64,000 nt of DNA from Acanthacorydalis orientalis (lineage: Eukaryota > Arthropoda > Insecta > Megaloptera > Corydalidae), in contig CM068317.1 of NCBI GenBank assembly GCA_034766995.1, positions 16,081,755 to 16,145,754 of the forward strand. Direction: 5' to 3'. Below the pieces are notes generated by a model. It had not been told where the DNA came from. It ran no database searches and saw nothing but the letters and a program-made list of their open reading frames with translations. Positions 36,546 through 48,939 of the stretch are shown piece by piece. Every line of letters begins with the position of its first letter. Positions within the stretch are counted from its first letter, which is position 1. The translations under genes were made by a program, and so were the position numbers.

Positions 36546-36984
36546 TAATTAAATACGTTTGTTTTCTAAAGTTACAGTATACAACGAAACTTGTAAAGAT
36601 AGGAAATGATTACTCTGTAAGAAAGGTATCAAACAAGGGTTTGAGGTGCCATAAAATTTAGTTTCACGACGGAAAACACATAGTTTCTTGGATACATTAT
36701 TTTACACATGGGGTTCAAATGAACATATATATTGATTAATGCATTTCCACCTTTGGAACTACAAATGCTTGTATCAAACTGCGTTGAGACTCAACGCTTG
36801 TGTGAAATATGTATGTAATCACAGCAAATCAAAGATGGGAATACTTGGTATGTTATGATGCTCCACTAATTCTAATTACAGTGTAGAGTAATAATAATTA
36901 TAATGAATTAGATCGGTCAAAATATTAATAACATTATTAAAATATGTTATAAAGACTGAGAAATGATATTATCTTTTTTACAAA
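36546..36984. other. AT-rich non-coding DNA
   Basis: Nothing recognised. Confidence 0.45.
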
Positions 36985-37260
36985 TGAATTATTTTTTTAT
37001 CCTACAAATCACAATTTTTCTCTGGTCAAAAATGTTCAATAAATCATTTATTGTTTTTAATTGTTGATGATGCACATTTTGATGGCGATTCCATCATTTT
37101 CATAGCGCCAAAGTACAGAAAATTCACAAGTACAGATTTTTCTGCAGTTTGGCGCTCTGAAAATTATGATATTGTCATCGAAATACGTATAAGCAACAAT
37201 CGAAAATTATCAATACTTATTTATTGAACATTTTTTTTGTGGAAGTAAATTTAATATTTT
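36985..37260. repeat. hairpin/MITE-like repeat, copy 3
   Basis: Two arms of about 110 bp in inverted orientation around about 37133. The left arm has CAAAAATGTTCAATAAAT, GATGGCGATTCCATCATTTT, then AGCGCCAAAGTACAGAAAA. The right arm, on the minus strand, has AAAAATGTTCAATAAATA, TTCGATGACAATATCATAAT, then AGAGCGCCAAACTGCAGAAA. The left flank (AATTATTTTTTTATCCTACAA) matches the end of copy 1. Confidence 0.78.
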
Positions 37261-38305
37261 TTTTTGTTTCGTCTGAATTGCGAAAGTGAATTTAATTAGT
37301 GTCTGAACTGTAGTGTGTGTTATTCTCATTTTGTTTACCATTAAAAATATATTTTAAATTCAAAAAGTATAAAACAAATATTCACAAAAATATGTGTTGT
37401 TACTATTGTATAATGAGTTAAATAATATAAAATAATATTAAATTGAAACAGGTAATGTCATTTGCATAAAACAAGATAATAAATATCAACAATATTGTAA
37501 TTTGTAACATTTAGTAATGACGATTTACTATACAGTAATACAAATTCAAGTTTCATCTTCCCACTCCTAATTCGAATGAATATCTAGTAAGATTTCAAAT
37601 TTTATTATTATAGCTAAAGTAATATCTACATGGCATACATTTTCTACATTAATTTGTTTTAAAAATTATATTTTTATATTATTTCATCCTCAAACTAAAG
37701 TTACGTATTTCAAGGAATATATTATTTATTATTTTAAATTCTGAATATTTAAGATATTTTGCGATGAGATCTTTTTCCACTATCTATAGAGATATTTAAC
37801 AGAATTCAAACATTTTGGTAAGTTCTTTTTTATCATCTGAACATTGCTTATGTTTATCCTATAGAATTTATCATTTATTTAAAAAGTTAATATTTTTCAT
37901 GTCATTTTTGCACCTGTTCGTATTCGAATTCATTTGAATTTAATTCTTTGTTTTAAATAAGGATTTTTTTTTCATCATGTTATACTTACTTTTATCATTA
38001 TAGTTATTTTTAATAGTTAATCAGATATTATATATTTATTTTTAAGTTATTTATAGTTATTTTTAATAGCTTCTTCTTTTATTCATTTTCTGTAATCTTT
38101 TATAATATTTAATCCCTTGATGTCATAAGGAAATTCGAAATGTCAATACACGCTTTAAAACTAAATGATAAAATTGTTGCAATTGAATATTCAATTGTAA
38201 CAAAAAACAGTTTGTGGTCGAACGATAAAAAATCAAAAATAAAATTTAGAGTTAACATTACTATTCAGTATCAATCATCTGTCAAAATTAATATTAATCT
38301 TGAAT
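37261..38305. other. AT-rich non-coding DNA
   Basis: Contains the direct duplication AGTTATTTTTAATAG (38003 and 38055). No genes recognised. Confidence 0.5.
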
Positions 38306-38310
38306 GAACG

Positions 38311-38915
38311 TTAACCCCTTGACATACAAAGACGCCTCTGATATGTCATGTATTTCGTCTGCCATTGAAAACATTAACGTCTCCGAAACGCACGCAGATT
38401 TAATTCGCTTTAGTGCAGCTACAGAACAAATATTAAAAAGAAACAATTATATATATTTAGTGTTAAAGTGTGAACCACACAAATGAACCCTGCAACCTCT
38501 CTGTTTTGAATTTGTACAAAAATGACAGTGAAAGCCAAATGAGTTATTCGGGCGAGGGCACATTTTCCTGAACATATACTTTCACTGGTAAAAAGTAACA
38601 TCCTTCAAAGAGATGTCACGTGTGTTCAAAAAATAACATAAGAAGCCAAATGACTTGGCAGTGTAACAAATGTTTAATATCTCTACGTTTTCCAGAATGT
38701 TTCGAAAAGATTCATACTCTACAGGACTATTGAATTATTGCTTAATTTGTTATTTCATTATTATTTATTAATTTCAGTTATTAATATTGAATTATATAAT
38801 ATTTATCAATGTATAAACATTCTTTTCTTTGTTAAGCTTACACAAATGTTAAGCTGAAAAAATTATATTTTTTGGTCATATCAAATTTCAATTAATTCGT
38901 ATGTTAAAGGGTTAA
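38311..38915 (+). mobile_element. piggyBac relic with C-terminal cysteine-rich domain
   Basis: TTAA at both ends, then CCCCTTGACATAC at the left and CCCTTTAACATACG (minus strand) at the right. Near 38615-38735 the plus strand reads HVCSKNNIRSQMTWQCNKCL, then RFPECFEKIHTLQDY. This is the Cys/His pattern that ends piggyBac transposases, in one open frame. The catalytic core is absent. Confidence 0.75.
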
Positions 38916-39770
38916 TAGGAAACATTATTTTCAAACGAACGAATCAGTTAAATAGATCAGTCATTAACGCAATATTACTTATTACATGCGATATTTCGGA
39001 TTTCTAAAAATGTGCAAAGTGGACGTTCAACAAACACAGTAGACTGAATACTATTACAATCGTAACTATCAAAGAATAAGCGTCCTTAGACGAAACGATG
39101 TTGTCTGTATAAACAGTTATAAAATCATATGTGTAGAAATGAATGAAACAGAATATCCAATCTCTTATTTTTCAAACATGCATGTGTACGTTCGTAAAAG
39201 AAACATCACGACGTCACATTAACAGCAACTCATATATTTATTTATATAATCGACTATTTTATAATGATTTGTAATATGCAGATCTGTGTGAATAATTGGA
39301 AAAATTTATAAAAAAATCACTCTTGATATACTATTTTTACATAAAAAGTATATTTAGGATGCAAGTTAATTTTTTTTTAATTTTGACTGATACTAGAATT
39401 ATCAGACAACATTTTGTTACAAAATTTTGTAAGAAACAATCAGCGAATTAACATGGATTCGATAATTTAAACGGATATTTGCCTTATTCTAAACACAACT
39501 GCGTTCTACTTATTCATGTTTACCACATTTGGTCATCGATTTTTTAATATAGCTATTTATCCAAGTTTAAAAGTCTTGTACAACTATATTTTTTCAATGC
39601 TGTATCATGAAAGTATTTCACGTCAATAACATTTTATCAACGGTAAGTTTATAACCACATTTTAATTAATACACTGTACTCAACAAGCATCATTATTCAT
39701 TTCAAGTTGATAATTTCTATTATTTTATTGGTTAGGTTAGCATTTTTCTACGAGAATAAATTCAGAGGTA
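38916..39770. other. AT-rich non-coding DNA
   Basis: Nothing recognised. Confidence 0.45.
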
Positions 39771-39773
39771 TTA

Positions 39774-40320
39774 TTAGGTTGGTAAAAAATAATTGCGGTT
39801 TATGTCCTTCAAATTTAAATACATTCTTTAATTTAAAAGATTTTAAGTGATCCAGAATTGTTGTATAACTAATAACTTTTGTGTAAACTCTCGAATCGCT
39901 GTGCGTGGTTCTGATTTAACTAACGCCTTCAGTTGGTTGTTATGAACTGAAGAAGGACGCTCGTGAACTTCTTCATCTTCAAGACTAGTCCCCAGCACAA
40001 AATTTTTGGAACCATCATTGCACTGTACCTTCCTCAGCTTAGTATCCACACCAAAAGTATTGTTTAGGTTACGAGCAGTTATCACTCGTTTTAAATTCAC
40101 ACAAAAAATGTTCTTATTTGCTTCTTTTCCATCTTTAATTTAATAACCCACTTTGAAGCAAAATTAATAATAAAATCAAAGTCGATGTCACCAAAACACA
40201 TTCGGAAAAATGCACTTTAAACCGATATTAACATGAATACGATAAAATAGCACTTTAATTGAAAAAAATAAGGTTAAAATTCAGAAAACAAAAACCGCAA
40301 ATATTTTCCTACAAACCTAA
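39774..40320 (-). mobile_element. mariner deletion derivative (MITE-like), copy 1
   Basis: Perfect TTAGG...CCTAA outer ends with longer imperfect inverted repeats (TTAGGTTGGTAAAAAATAAT; minus strand right TTAGGTTTGTAGGAAAATAT). The minus strand encodes only the mariner N-terminal domain (TARNLNNTFGVDTKLRKVQC, NNQLKALVKSEPRTAIREF) and then joins the far terminal repeat. 547 bp. A second copy with the same architecture is at 61976-62520. Confidence 0.83.
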
Positions 40321-40563
40321 TATGAATACAAAAAATTGTTTGAAAAATATGAATTAAAAAATAACCATTAATTAAGTAATAAATTTGACAACAATAAAAA
40401 CCTTTTTATTCAAATTCTACTTAAAGCATGACCATAAGATAAAAAATGTTTACGATATTCGTTCTGAGGTGATTTATTAATGAATATTCAATCGACTAAA
40501 TTGCGTCAAACTGTACCAAATTGTTCACAAAATTTAAAAAAAGAATAGCATCAATAAAAAATT

Positions 40564-40566
<3 letters not shown>

Positions 40567-40622
<56 letters not shown>

Positions 40623-40757
40623 CTTTCTACGTATATCAAATCAAAATTATCCACAAAAAGTCGATGACGTCGGGTTTCTATGGTACCCAAATATGTTTAT
40701 CTCATATATAAAAAACATTTTGCAATTTGTCTGCGATAATGATTATATAAACATACT

Positions 40758-40790
<33 letters not shown>

Positions 40791-40947
40791 CAACACTGCA
40801 ATATGCTGTGAGAATAATTACATGACACAAATGAATATATAGACATATTGTTGCATTCGGTTACATGACATGCTTATAATTGACAAGTAGGCGAGAGTAA
40901 CGAGCCCGGGGGTTGGTGAGCGCACGAGAAGGGGGCAAAGTCCCCTA

Positions 40948-41031
<84 letters not shown>
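40567..41031. repeat. three (TA)n arrays and a (CA)n run
   Basis: TA runs at 40567-40621, 40758-40788 and 40950-41014, then (CA)n to 41031. Between them, 40890-40948 is an unusually GC-rich patch (GAGCCCGGGGGTTGGTGAGC) that I cannot assign. Confidence 0.92.
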
Positions 41032-41032
<1 letters not shown>

Positions 41033-42255
41033 TATATACTAAAACGAGAGACTGTGAAGATATACATTGAAGACTAAATCAGTACTCAAATCAACTACAA
41101 AGTATTAAGTTTGCTTTTCTACCCTTTTTCACATCTCTGTATGTTTTTTTTTAATGTATTGTAAATAAAAACAAACTAAATTATTTAATTAAAAATAATT
41201 TCTTATTTGTTCTAAAGTTTTTTTCCGATTTACTTTATTCAATGAATTTGAAAATGGTAATTCATTTTCATGTTAGTTAACTGTATGAGTGCAAACAACT
41301 ATTCGTAATAAAATAATAACTTACAAATGTATTCAGTGTTATTACATTCTATTGATGATTGTAATATTGTCGAATAATTGATAAGATTCAATTTTATTAT
41401 TAAAAAAATAATTAAATTAATTTCTTATTTACAATAAATTCTTTATGAAGTGAATATTACCGATTGTAATGAAGCAAAGATACCTTAAATATTAGACTGA
41501 TAATTTTCTAACATTTACAACGAGATGGTTAAGAGAAATTTAGAGATTTTTTCTTATTGATATACATCCTTTAGAAGAGCAACAAGTAAAAGAAAGACAG
41601 TAATACGAAATACAATGTTTATAAACAATTAACTGTTCTTAACAGAAATTTGTTGAACATTTTAGTCGACACATCTAAGAGAATTAAGAATAAATTAAAT
41701 ATATTTACATGTGTTACAGTAACTACAAAATCAGTTGTACTTATGAAAAAAATACATTTTATGGTGATAATCAAGATGGAGATTCGATATGCCTTGAAAA
41801 TCAAATCTCGACTGTTTCTTTAAATGAATAATTAGTACTTGCAACGTTATATTTATTCATTTTTTGCAAGGCATTTACATTCGAGACTTGAGGATTAAAT
41901 TTGAGAATCGAGGTCGTTACTGATATTGTTTTACTGTATTTCTAACAAAACCTAAGGGCGTTTACAAGGCCCAAATTAAAAAATAAAATTGTGACACGGT
42001 GTAAAATAATAATAGCAAATAATGGATATTATATAGTTGGATAAATATTCTAAATGTATATAAATACATCAGTATTTTTTAGAAAAAAAAATACTTTCTG
42101 TATGAGCCAATAATATATTATTTTAAAATACTAAAATTATTATATTTTACGACTGAAATTAATAGTTATTTGTGTTTTACATTTTTTTTTTACTATTTTC
42201 CTTTATACTTGTTCATTTTTCTACGAGTCCAGCACAGGAAAGGAGAATTTCTTTT
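41032..42255. other. AT-rich non-coding DNA
   Basis: Nothing recognised apart from short spurious open frames. Confidence 0.5.
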
Positions 42256-42261
42256 TTAGTC

Positions 42262-43183
42262 TCACAAGGAAAGGATACAACCTCAGAAATTGATTTTAGG
42301 ACCAAACTTCGTGTAATGGTAGAGTGCCCCAAATATATCAATATAATAACGTACTAGCTCGCATTATCCACCCATTTTCGAGAAAAAAAGCTTCAAAGTT
42401 TTTGCATCTTATAAGAGAAATTCTTTCTTTCACATTCAGCTAGCTTGATATCTAGCTGGTAGCGAGCCACCTTCAAGTGTCTACTAACCTGTCAGGTTCG
42501 AGTCTCGCTCGGTTCATGGAGTTTTTTTTCTTCACCTGACTAATTATTTAATGCTTTTAATGCATTTTATTTAAAAAATATTTAAATAAAGATGAAATAA
42601 TATTTTCTTGAAATTTTCTTTCGAAAACGCTCTTTTTTACATTTTTACAATTTTATTCCAGAAAATGATTTTTTCACGATTTTTTTGTTTTTTGCATTAT
42701 TTTGCAAATATGAACACTTTAATATACGAATATGCTTGTAAAATAATGCTAAAAATTAAAAAAAAATCGAGAAAATAATTTTCTGAAATAAAATTGTTAA
42801 AACCTAAAAAAGGGCGTTTTTCGAAAGAATATTGCAAGAAAATGTTATTTCATCTTTATTTAAATATTTTTTTAATAAAATGCATTAAAAGCATTAAATA
42901 ATGATTCAGGTGAAGAAAAAAAACTTCATTAATCTAACGAGACTCGAACCTGACACGTTAGACACTTCAAGACGGCTCGTTATCACCTAACTATCAAGCT
43001 AGTTGACAACATCTACCAATTTTTCTCCCATAAGCCTGATGCAGAAATTTTGGAGCCTTTTTCTAGAAAATGGCTAGATAGTGCGAGCTAGTACGTTACT
43101 ATATTAATACCTTTGCGGTACCCTACCACTACACGAAGTTTGGTCCCAAATTCAATTTCCGAGGTCGAATCCTACCCTTGTCA
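42262..43183. repeat. large foldback: inverted arms of about 445 bp
   Basis: The left arm, 42262-42705, is matched by the reverse complement of about 42740-43183 along its whole length. Shared landmarks, outside to inside: GACCAAACTTCGTGTA, ACGTACTAGCTCGCA, GTCAGGTTCGAGTCTCG, TTTTCTTCACCTGA, ATTTAATGCTTTTAATGCAT, AAATAAAGATGAAATAA. By eye the arms are roughly 80-85% identical, with a loop of about 35 nt. Each arm has GGTTCGAGTCTC, close to a Pol III B box. The left arm also has TAGCTGGTAGCGAGCC, like a tRNA D arm. No coding capacity. Confidence 0.88.
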
Positions 43184-43845
43184 GCCGACTTCGACTGAAG
43201 TCATCCTCGATTAGATTCTAAATTGATCTATCTAATTTGAAGATGAGTTCAATATCTACCTCACAATGACTTAAATCAAAACCGGTCTTAGAAGAAAGAA
43301 ATTCTCATGTGGTTAACAGGACTTGTATCCGAATAATAATACTTTTTATTTATGTCAATATTTTAATAAGCAAAACATTTATATTCAATCATTTTTATAA
43401 CACGTGTATGTTTATAATGAATCATTTTGCATACATTCGTAATCTTATCAAATGTCTTTCTTATCTTGTCGTAACATTATTATTTTTTTTATAGCTTGTC
43501 TTGTTGTAAACTCAGATTAAAGTCTGAAAATTTTCTAACAATATTTGAAACTGGTTTTATTTTCAAATTAATTGTTCAAAAAATAGAGTAGTATTAAGTT
43601 TTTGTATCAAAATAATATAAACGCTTCAGATAATTATAGTATTAGGACAGCTCGACTACAAATCTATAACAAATTAGTTAGACACATTTCTTAGAACTTA
43701 AACGTGTTGAGTTATACTGAATATTGAATATTTAAACAGGTTTTTTTTTGTAAATTTTTACAAGTATTTTAAAAGGTAAAATTTGAAAATAATAGTACTT
43801 TAATTTAATTAGTTATCTTATGCTCATTAAAATTGAACTGAAAAT
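43184..43845. other. AT-rich non-coding DNA
   Basis: Nothing recognised. Confidence 0.45.
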
Positions 43846-43849
43846 GGAT

Positions 43850-44830
43850 CGAAGTTCGGAAATTTAAGTAGATACAAAAAAACTCATTCTTCAGATATAT
43901 TTAAAAAATATCGCTTCGGGAAATTGGTTCTATTGCAGGAAAAACACATTCAGGTATACAATCTATTATTAAAAGCGTTGGTACAACCGGCATAGTAAAA
44001 AGTAAACTACGTTCCGGCCGACCTAGAAAATTTTCTTCAAAATAAGAACGAACTGTAGTCAAAACAATAAAACGAGATCCCGAGATTTCAACCTCAAAAG
44101 TAAGTAAAGAATTGGAAGAATTAATAGGACAAAAATAGAATCCGCAAACGATTAGGAATATCCTGTACAAAATTGGTTTTCATAGCAGTTCAACAAAGAA
44201 AGAAAACATTAGTTTCAAAGATAAATAAATTAAAGCGGGTTAAGTTTGCTGAAATGCATAAAAACCAATCAGATGAATTTTGGAGAAATGTAGTTTTCAG
44301 TGATGAGAGTAAGTTTAATATTTTTGGTTCGAATGGACACGTAAAAGTATGGAGAAGAGCAAACACAGAAATTAATAAGGAAAATATCATACCAATCATA
44401 AAACATGGTGGTGGTAGTGTGATGATGTAAGGGTGTATGAGCTCCGTAAGCGTTGGAAATTTGGTGTTCATTCAAAAACTATGGATAAATATGGTTACTT
44501 ATACATTTTGCAAGAAAATTTAATAAGCAATATTGATAAAATGGGTCTAGATGCAAATCAATTTATACTTCAGTAAGACAATGACCCAACACACTGCTCT
44601 CTAATAGTGAAAGAATGGCGTTTCTATAAAGTCCCTCAACAATTGCATACACTCTCACAGTCACCGAATTTAATTCTCATAGAACATATCTGAGATTTAC
44701 TTAATCGACGCCTCCGCAAACATCAAATAACCTCTAAGGAATCATTCAAAACTGCATTATTAGCTGAATGGGAGAAAATAACGGGAGAAGATACATAATA
44801 AATGGTTCTTAATATGAAAAGTAGTTTAGA
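43850..44830 (+). pseudogene. Tc1-like transposase relic (DD34E)
   Basis: The N-terminal part is frameshifted (GSIAGKTHSGIQSIIK-like). Then KRVKFAEMHKNQSDEFWRNV, FSDESKFNIFGSNGHVKVWR, IIPIIKHGGGSVMM-stop-GCMSS, QENLISNIDKMGL, FILQ-stop-DNDPTHC, LHTLSQSPNLILIEHI and LAEWEKI. All three catalytic regions are recognisable, and two stops fall at conserved Trp or Gln codons. It resembles the element at 19369-20735 closely enough to be the same family. Confidence 0.88.
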
Positions 44831-45045
44831 AGCAGTGGTGAAGTCAAAAAGGCTATTCAAAAAGATACTGAAAATTAGAAAAAAAATACAAATTAGCTCT
44901 ACACATCTTAATGTTTTTCTTTATACGAATACTTTTTTGTCTTTTTTTTTTGATGTATTTAAATATAATTTTGTTATGCGCATATTCTTTAATAAATATA
45001 TAAATGTGTGTGTGTGTATGTGCGTGAGTGCGTGTATATATATAC

Positions 45046-45970
45046 ACGAGGTCAGACAATTAAGTAATGCGACAAAATTCAAAAATCGAGTATATTTAAA
45101 AATTAAGGTACATCGCTGCGATCCCCTTCAAAGTAGTCCCCTTCCGCATCTATACACTTATTCCAGCGAGTTTTCCAGTTTTCGTAACAATTCTGGAACA
45201 CTTCTTATGGGACCTCTCCGAGTACCCTCGTCACAGATTCTTGGATATCTTCAACGGAGTCAAAATGGCGACCTTTGACGAATTTTTTCATATGGGGGAA
45301 TAGGAAAAAGTCGCAGGGTGACATGTCCGGTGAATAGGGCGGTTGTGGTAACGTTGCGATGCCTTTAGACGCCAATAACTGAGAGACACTGAACGCACTG
45401 TGACAGGGAGCATTGTCGTGATGCAGAACCCAAGTCTTCGCGATCTCTGGACGCACTCTGAGCACCCTTTTCCGTAATTTTTCGAGCACATTGCGGTAGA
45501 ATACTTGATTTACGGTTTGTCCAGGTGGTACGAACTCTTTGTGAACCACCCCTTTGCTGTCGAAGAAGCAAATCAACATGGTTTTCACTTTGGACTTGCT
45601 CATTCTCGCCTTCTTTGGCCTTGGTGCTCCAGGGGACAGCCACTGTTGGCTTTGTCGTTTAGTTTCGGGGTCATATTGAAAGAACCAACTTTCATCACCA
45701 GTAATAACTCGATCGAGAAGAGTAGGATCACTTTCAACCTGCTCGAGACAATCTTGAACGATGTTCATTCGATGATTTTCGTGACATGCACTACTCGCGC
45801 GTTGTTACAAAACACTAAACAGCTGGCGAAGAAATGATCGTACGAGGGTGGTCAAGGTCTCAATCGAGAGAGTAGGGATCTGCTATTACGGTGGCGGAGT
45901 TACAGGTTCGCAGTGTTACCACAGGCCGAGAAAAAAAAAACGGTCGCATTACTTAATTGTCTGACCTCGT
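45046..45970 (-). mobile_element. mariner derivative keeping only the catalytic domain, copy A
   Basis: Perfect 28-bp terminal inverted repeats (ACGAGGTCAGACAATTAAGT and on), flanked by TA-rich DNA. The minus frame 45768-45205 starts MNIVQDCLEQVESDPTLLDR. It contains TGDESWFFQYDPET, WVLHHDNAPCHSAF and YSPDMSPCDFFLFPHMK, with exactly 34 residues between the last two Asp (DD34D). It lacks the whole N-terminal helix-turn-helix domain: the leader joins directly at the MNI codon. The frame ends early at a TAA replacing Gln in GEVPQEVFQNC. 925 bp against about 1.3 kb for a complete mariner. Confidence 0.92.
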
Positions 45971-46087
45971 ATATATATATATATATAATTATATGGCGAA
46001 AGTGTTTACAAAATTGCATTTATGAATTTCTATTTTTAAACAAAAATGGATAAAAATATAAAGCGATCGAAAACTTTTTTGACTCAT

Positions 46088-46094
<7 letters not shown>

Positions 46095-46141
<47 letters not shown>

Positions 46142-46185
46142 GTATTAATGTATGTATGTACGTGTATATATACATATATATACAT

Positions 46186-46217
<32 letters not shown>

Positions 46218-46269
46218 ATGTATATATATGTATATATATATGTATATATATATATATGCATATATATAC

Positions 46270-46317
<48 letters not shown>
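46095..46317. repeat. (TA)n with TATG/TACA interruptions
   Basis: Long TA-rich array. Source of several YIYIYI-type spurious frames. Confidence 0.95.
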
Positions 46318-46319
<2 letters not shown>

Positions 46320-47113
46320 TATAGACGTATGTATATATTTCAATTATTACAGCACCACAAAAAATAATTCACCTTTTTATTTTTTATCGTCATTTTATGG
46401 TTCGTTATGCACCTGCCGAAAGACAACGAACGTATCCAAACAAAATAAACGTAAAAGAAACCGCTTGTAGCTATAACCAAACACCTGCGAAACTCCATGT
46501 ATAAAATCTAGAATTGAACGGAAGAAGATAAATGTACCACGAAAACTCTAATTCATTTATTTAATATTTCTTTACGACAAAACTAGAAAGGTCTTAAGAT
46601 TTTAAGGGCCAGATCTTATGATTGTGAACGCAACGAATGTTATCATTCAGTATTAAAAAAAAATTCGAATCATGCGAGCCTGAACAAATTAGTGTATGTG
46701 TGTATATTTTTCTTTTAAAACTACATATTCTTTACATAATGTGATTTTTATTTTAAAAATTAGATTTTTTGTTTCCTTTTCTTTTTTTTACAATTAGACT
46801 ACATTTTGTGTAAACTAATATAATAACGTGTGCTTGTTAATTATACTCAGTATAACAATGTAATGCTTTTTACTTACGAACATTTTCGACTTATGAATGG
46901 GGCGTAAGAACGTAACGTGATCACAAGCAGTGGAGCCTACCTATTATATTTATAAGAAGTATTTAATTTTTATTCCGACATATTTCTTATGACAACACTA
47001 TATAATATTGGGTAGTAATGGTTCAAAAGTTGACAAATTAGTAACAAAATAAAATAAGAAAATAACAAAAAGAGTAAGATACTTATAAACATTGTCAGTC
47101 TTATTCGTCTCTG

Positions 47114-47119
<6 letters not shown>
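46320..47119. other. AT-rich non-coding DNA
   Basis: Nothing recognised. Confidence 0.45.

Positions 47120-47200
<81 letters not shown>
47120..47200. repeat. (TA)n microsatellite
   Basis: Pure TA run. Confidence 0.97.
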
Positions 47201-47202
<2 letters not shown>

Positions 47203-47260
47203 TAAATGCATATGTAATTCAATTTAATATAAAGTAATGTGATTTTTAAAATTATAGTTG

Positions 47261-48562
47261 TACAAGGGCAATTTGAAAAGTTCCCGGCCTAACTATGAAA
47301 GAATATAACTTGCGTTTTTAAATTACTTTTATATTTCAATATGACCCACTTAAATTTCAATGTACTTCACCCAGAGATGCTCCAATGCTTTTATACCATC
47401 TCGGAAATCGTTTTCTTTAAGGTCCTCAAAACAGCGAATTACTGTTGTTATCAGTTCTTCATCTGATGAAATTCTCCTACCACCCAAGATTTTTTTAAAT
47501 TTTGTGAACAGATGGAAATATGAGGGAGGTAAATCTAGAGAATAGGCTAAATGAAGCAGCAAGTCATACTTCAATTCAGTGAGTTTTGCCAAGGATAAAA
47601 CACTTGTATGGGGGACACGTATTGTCCTGAAGGAAATTGATTTTTTTCTTTGATAAACCTGGTCTTTTCTCACGAATTGATTGAACGAGTCGATCTAAAA
47701 GTTTAGCACAATACTCTCCCGTTATCGTTTGACACTTTGAAAGGTAGCCAATTAGCAGGATCGCTTTAGCATCCCAAAAGAATTGGAGTCAGAACTTTTC
47801 CAACGAATAAACTGATTTTGCTTTTTTTGGTAGTGGAGAATCAACATGATGATCCCATTGCTTTGATTTGTGTTTTGACTTTGGAGTATAATGATGAATC
47901 CAAGTCTCATCTATATTTACAAAGTGCTGGATAGTCAGTTGTATTCCTCTTAAATTGATCCAAACAGCCTTGGGAAATTTGTACTCGAATACGTTTATAA
48001 TTAATTGTCAGCAAACGCGGCATTCATCTTGCCGAAAGCTTTTTCATATCTAACTCTTGAGCTAGGATGTGATACGCGTTCATCTGAGACACCCACAACC
48101 GTAGCAATTTCGGACATCTTCAATCGCCGATTAATGTAAGACAATATCGCCGATTTAATTTTTTGTGCATGATTTCTTCTATCGTTGCAATTTTTGGACG
48201 TTCACTACACATATTATCTTTTAAGCTTATACGGCCACATTTAAATTCAGCTGCCCACTTCTTTACGGTTGTATACGAAGGTGCATTATCACTCAGCAAA
48301 TTTTTCATCTCATTCAAGATTTCTGTTGGCGTTAAGCCTTTTTTGACAAAAACTATCATCGCATAATGTTCAACTTTAACCATTTCAACAACAGTACAAT
48401 GAGCTTTATTTAAATTGATGTTCGCAACAAACTGATTGACACATTAATTATAAACTTTAAGGTTATGTATAAGATAGATATCGCTTTGTAATGCGTCACA
48501 AATATTTAAAATATTACCGGTACTTATACGTTAGGCCGCAAACTTTTCATATCACCCTCGTA
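47261..48562 (-). mobile_element. full-length mariner element, dead transposase
   Basis: Ends TACAAGGGCAATTTGAAAAG and, minus strand, TACGAGGGTGATATGAAAAG, both continuing to GGCCTAAC. A TA target duplication is included at each end; 1302 bp is a normal mariner length. Minus strand: MVKVEHYAMIVFVKKGLTPT, TTVKKWAAEFKCGRISLKDN (helix-turn-helix part), then in a shifted frame VNIDETWIHHYTPKSKHKSK, GYLSKCQTITGEYC, and finally LPPSYFHLFTKFKKILGGRR. The third catalytic Asp of the usual PSDY motif is replaced (PSYF), so the enzyme was inactive apart from its frameshifts. Confidence 0.9.
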
Positions 48563-48817
48563 AATTTTTATACTTGTGATACAATTGATGTATTATCTAG
48601 GTGATCTCCATTACTTTCGAGTAAAAATTTATTTAAAAATGTATACAGAAAGAATGAAGGCTAATACGGCAACACAATGCGAGTATTTTAGTTAATATTT
48701 TTGTTTCTTTTTTCAACAATTTAAGTAATCTTTTCGAGTAATGTAACACGATTTATGTCTACTTGCCTTTACTTTCATCGGAATATCGCAATTATTTGTA
48801 TTAAAGAACAAACACAC

Positions 48818-48935
48818 ATATACATACATACATATACATACATACATATACATATATACATACATATACATACATACACACATCATACATACACACATAT
48901 ACATACATATACATACATACATATATGTACATAAT
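48818..48935. repeat. (CATA)n-rich microsatellite
   Basis: Imperfect ACATACATATACATACATA array. Confidence 0.95.
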
Positions 48936-48939
48936 TTTT

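Noticed and set aside
42440..42515. A functional tRNA gene in the left arm of the foldback
   Set aside because: B-box-like and D-arm-like motifs are present, but the T stem pairs poorly and no acceptor stem forms, so at most it is tRNA-derived.
44802..45278. 158-aa plus-strand open frame
   Set aside because: It runs from the end of a Tc1 relic through a microsatellite into the antisense of a mariner, so it is a chance frame.
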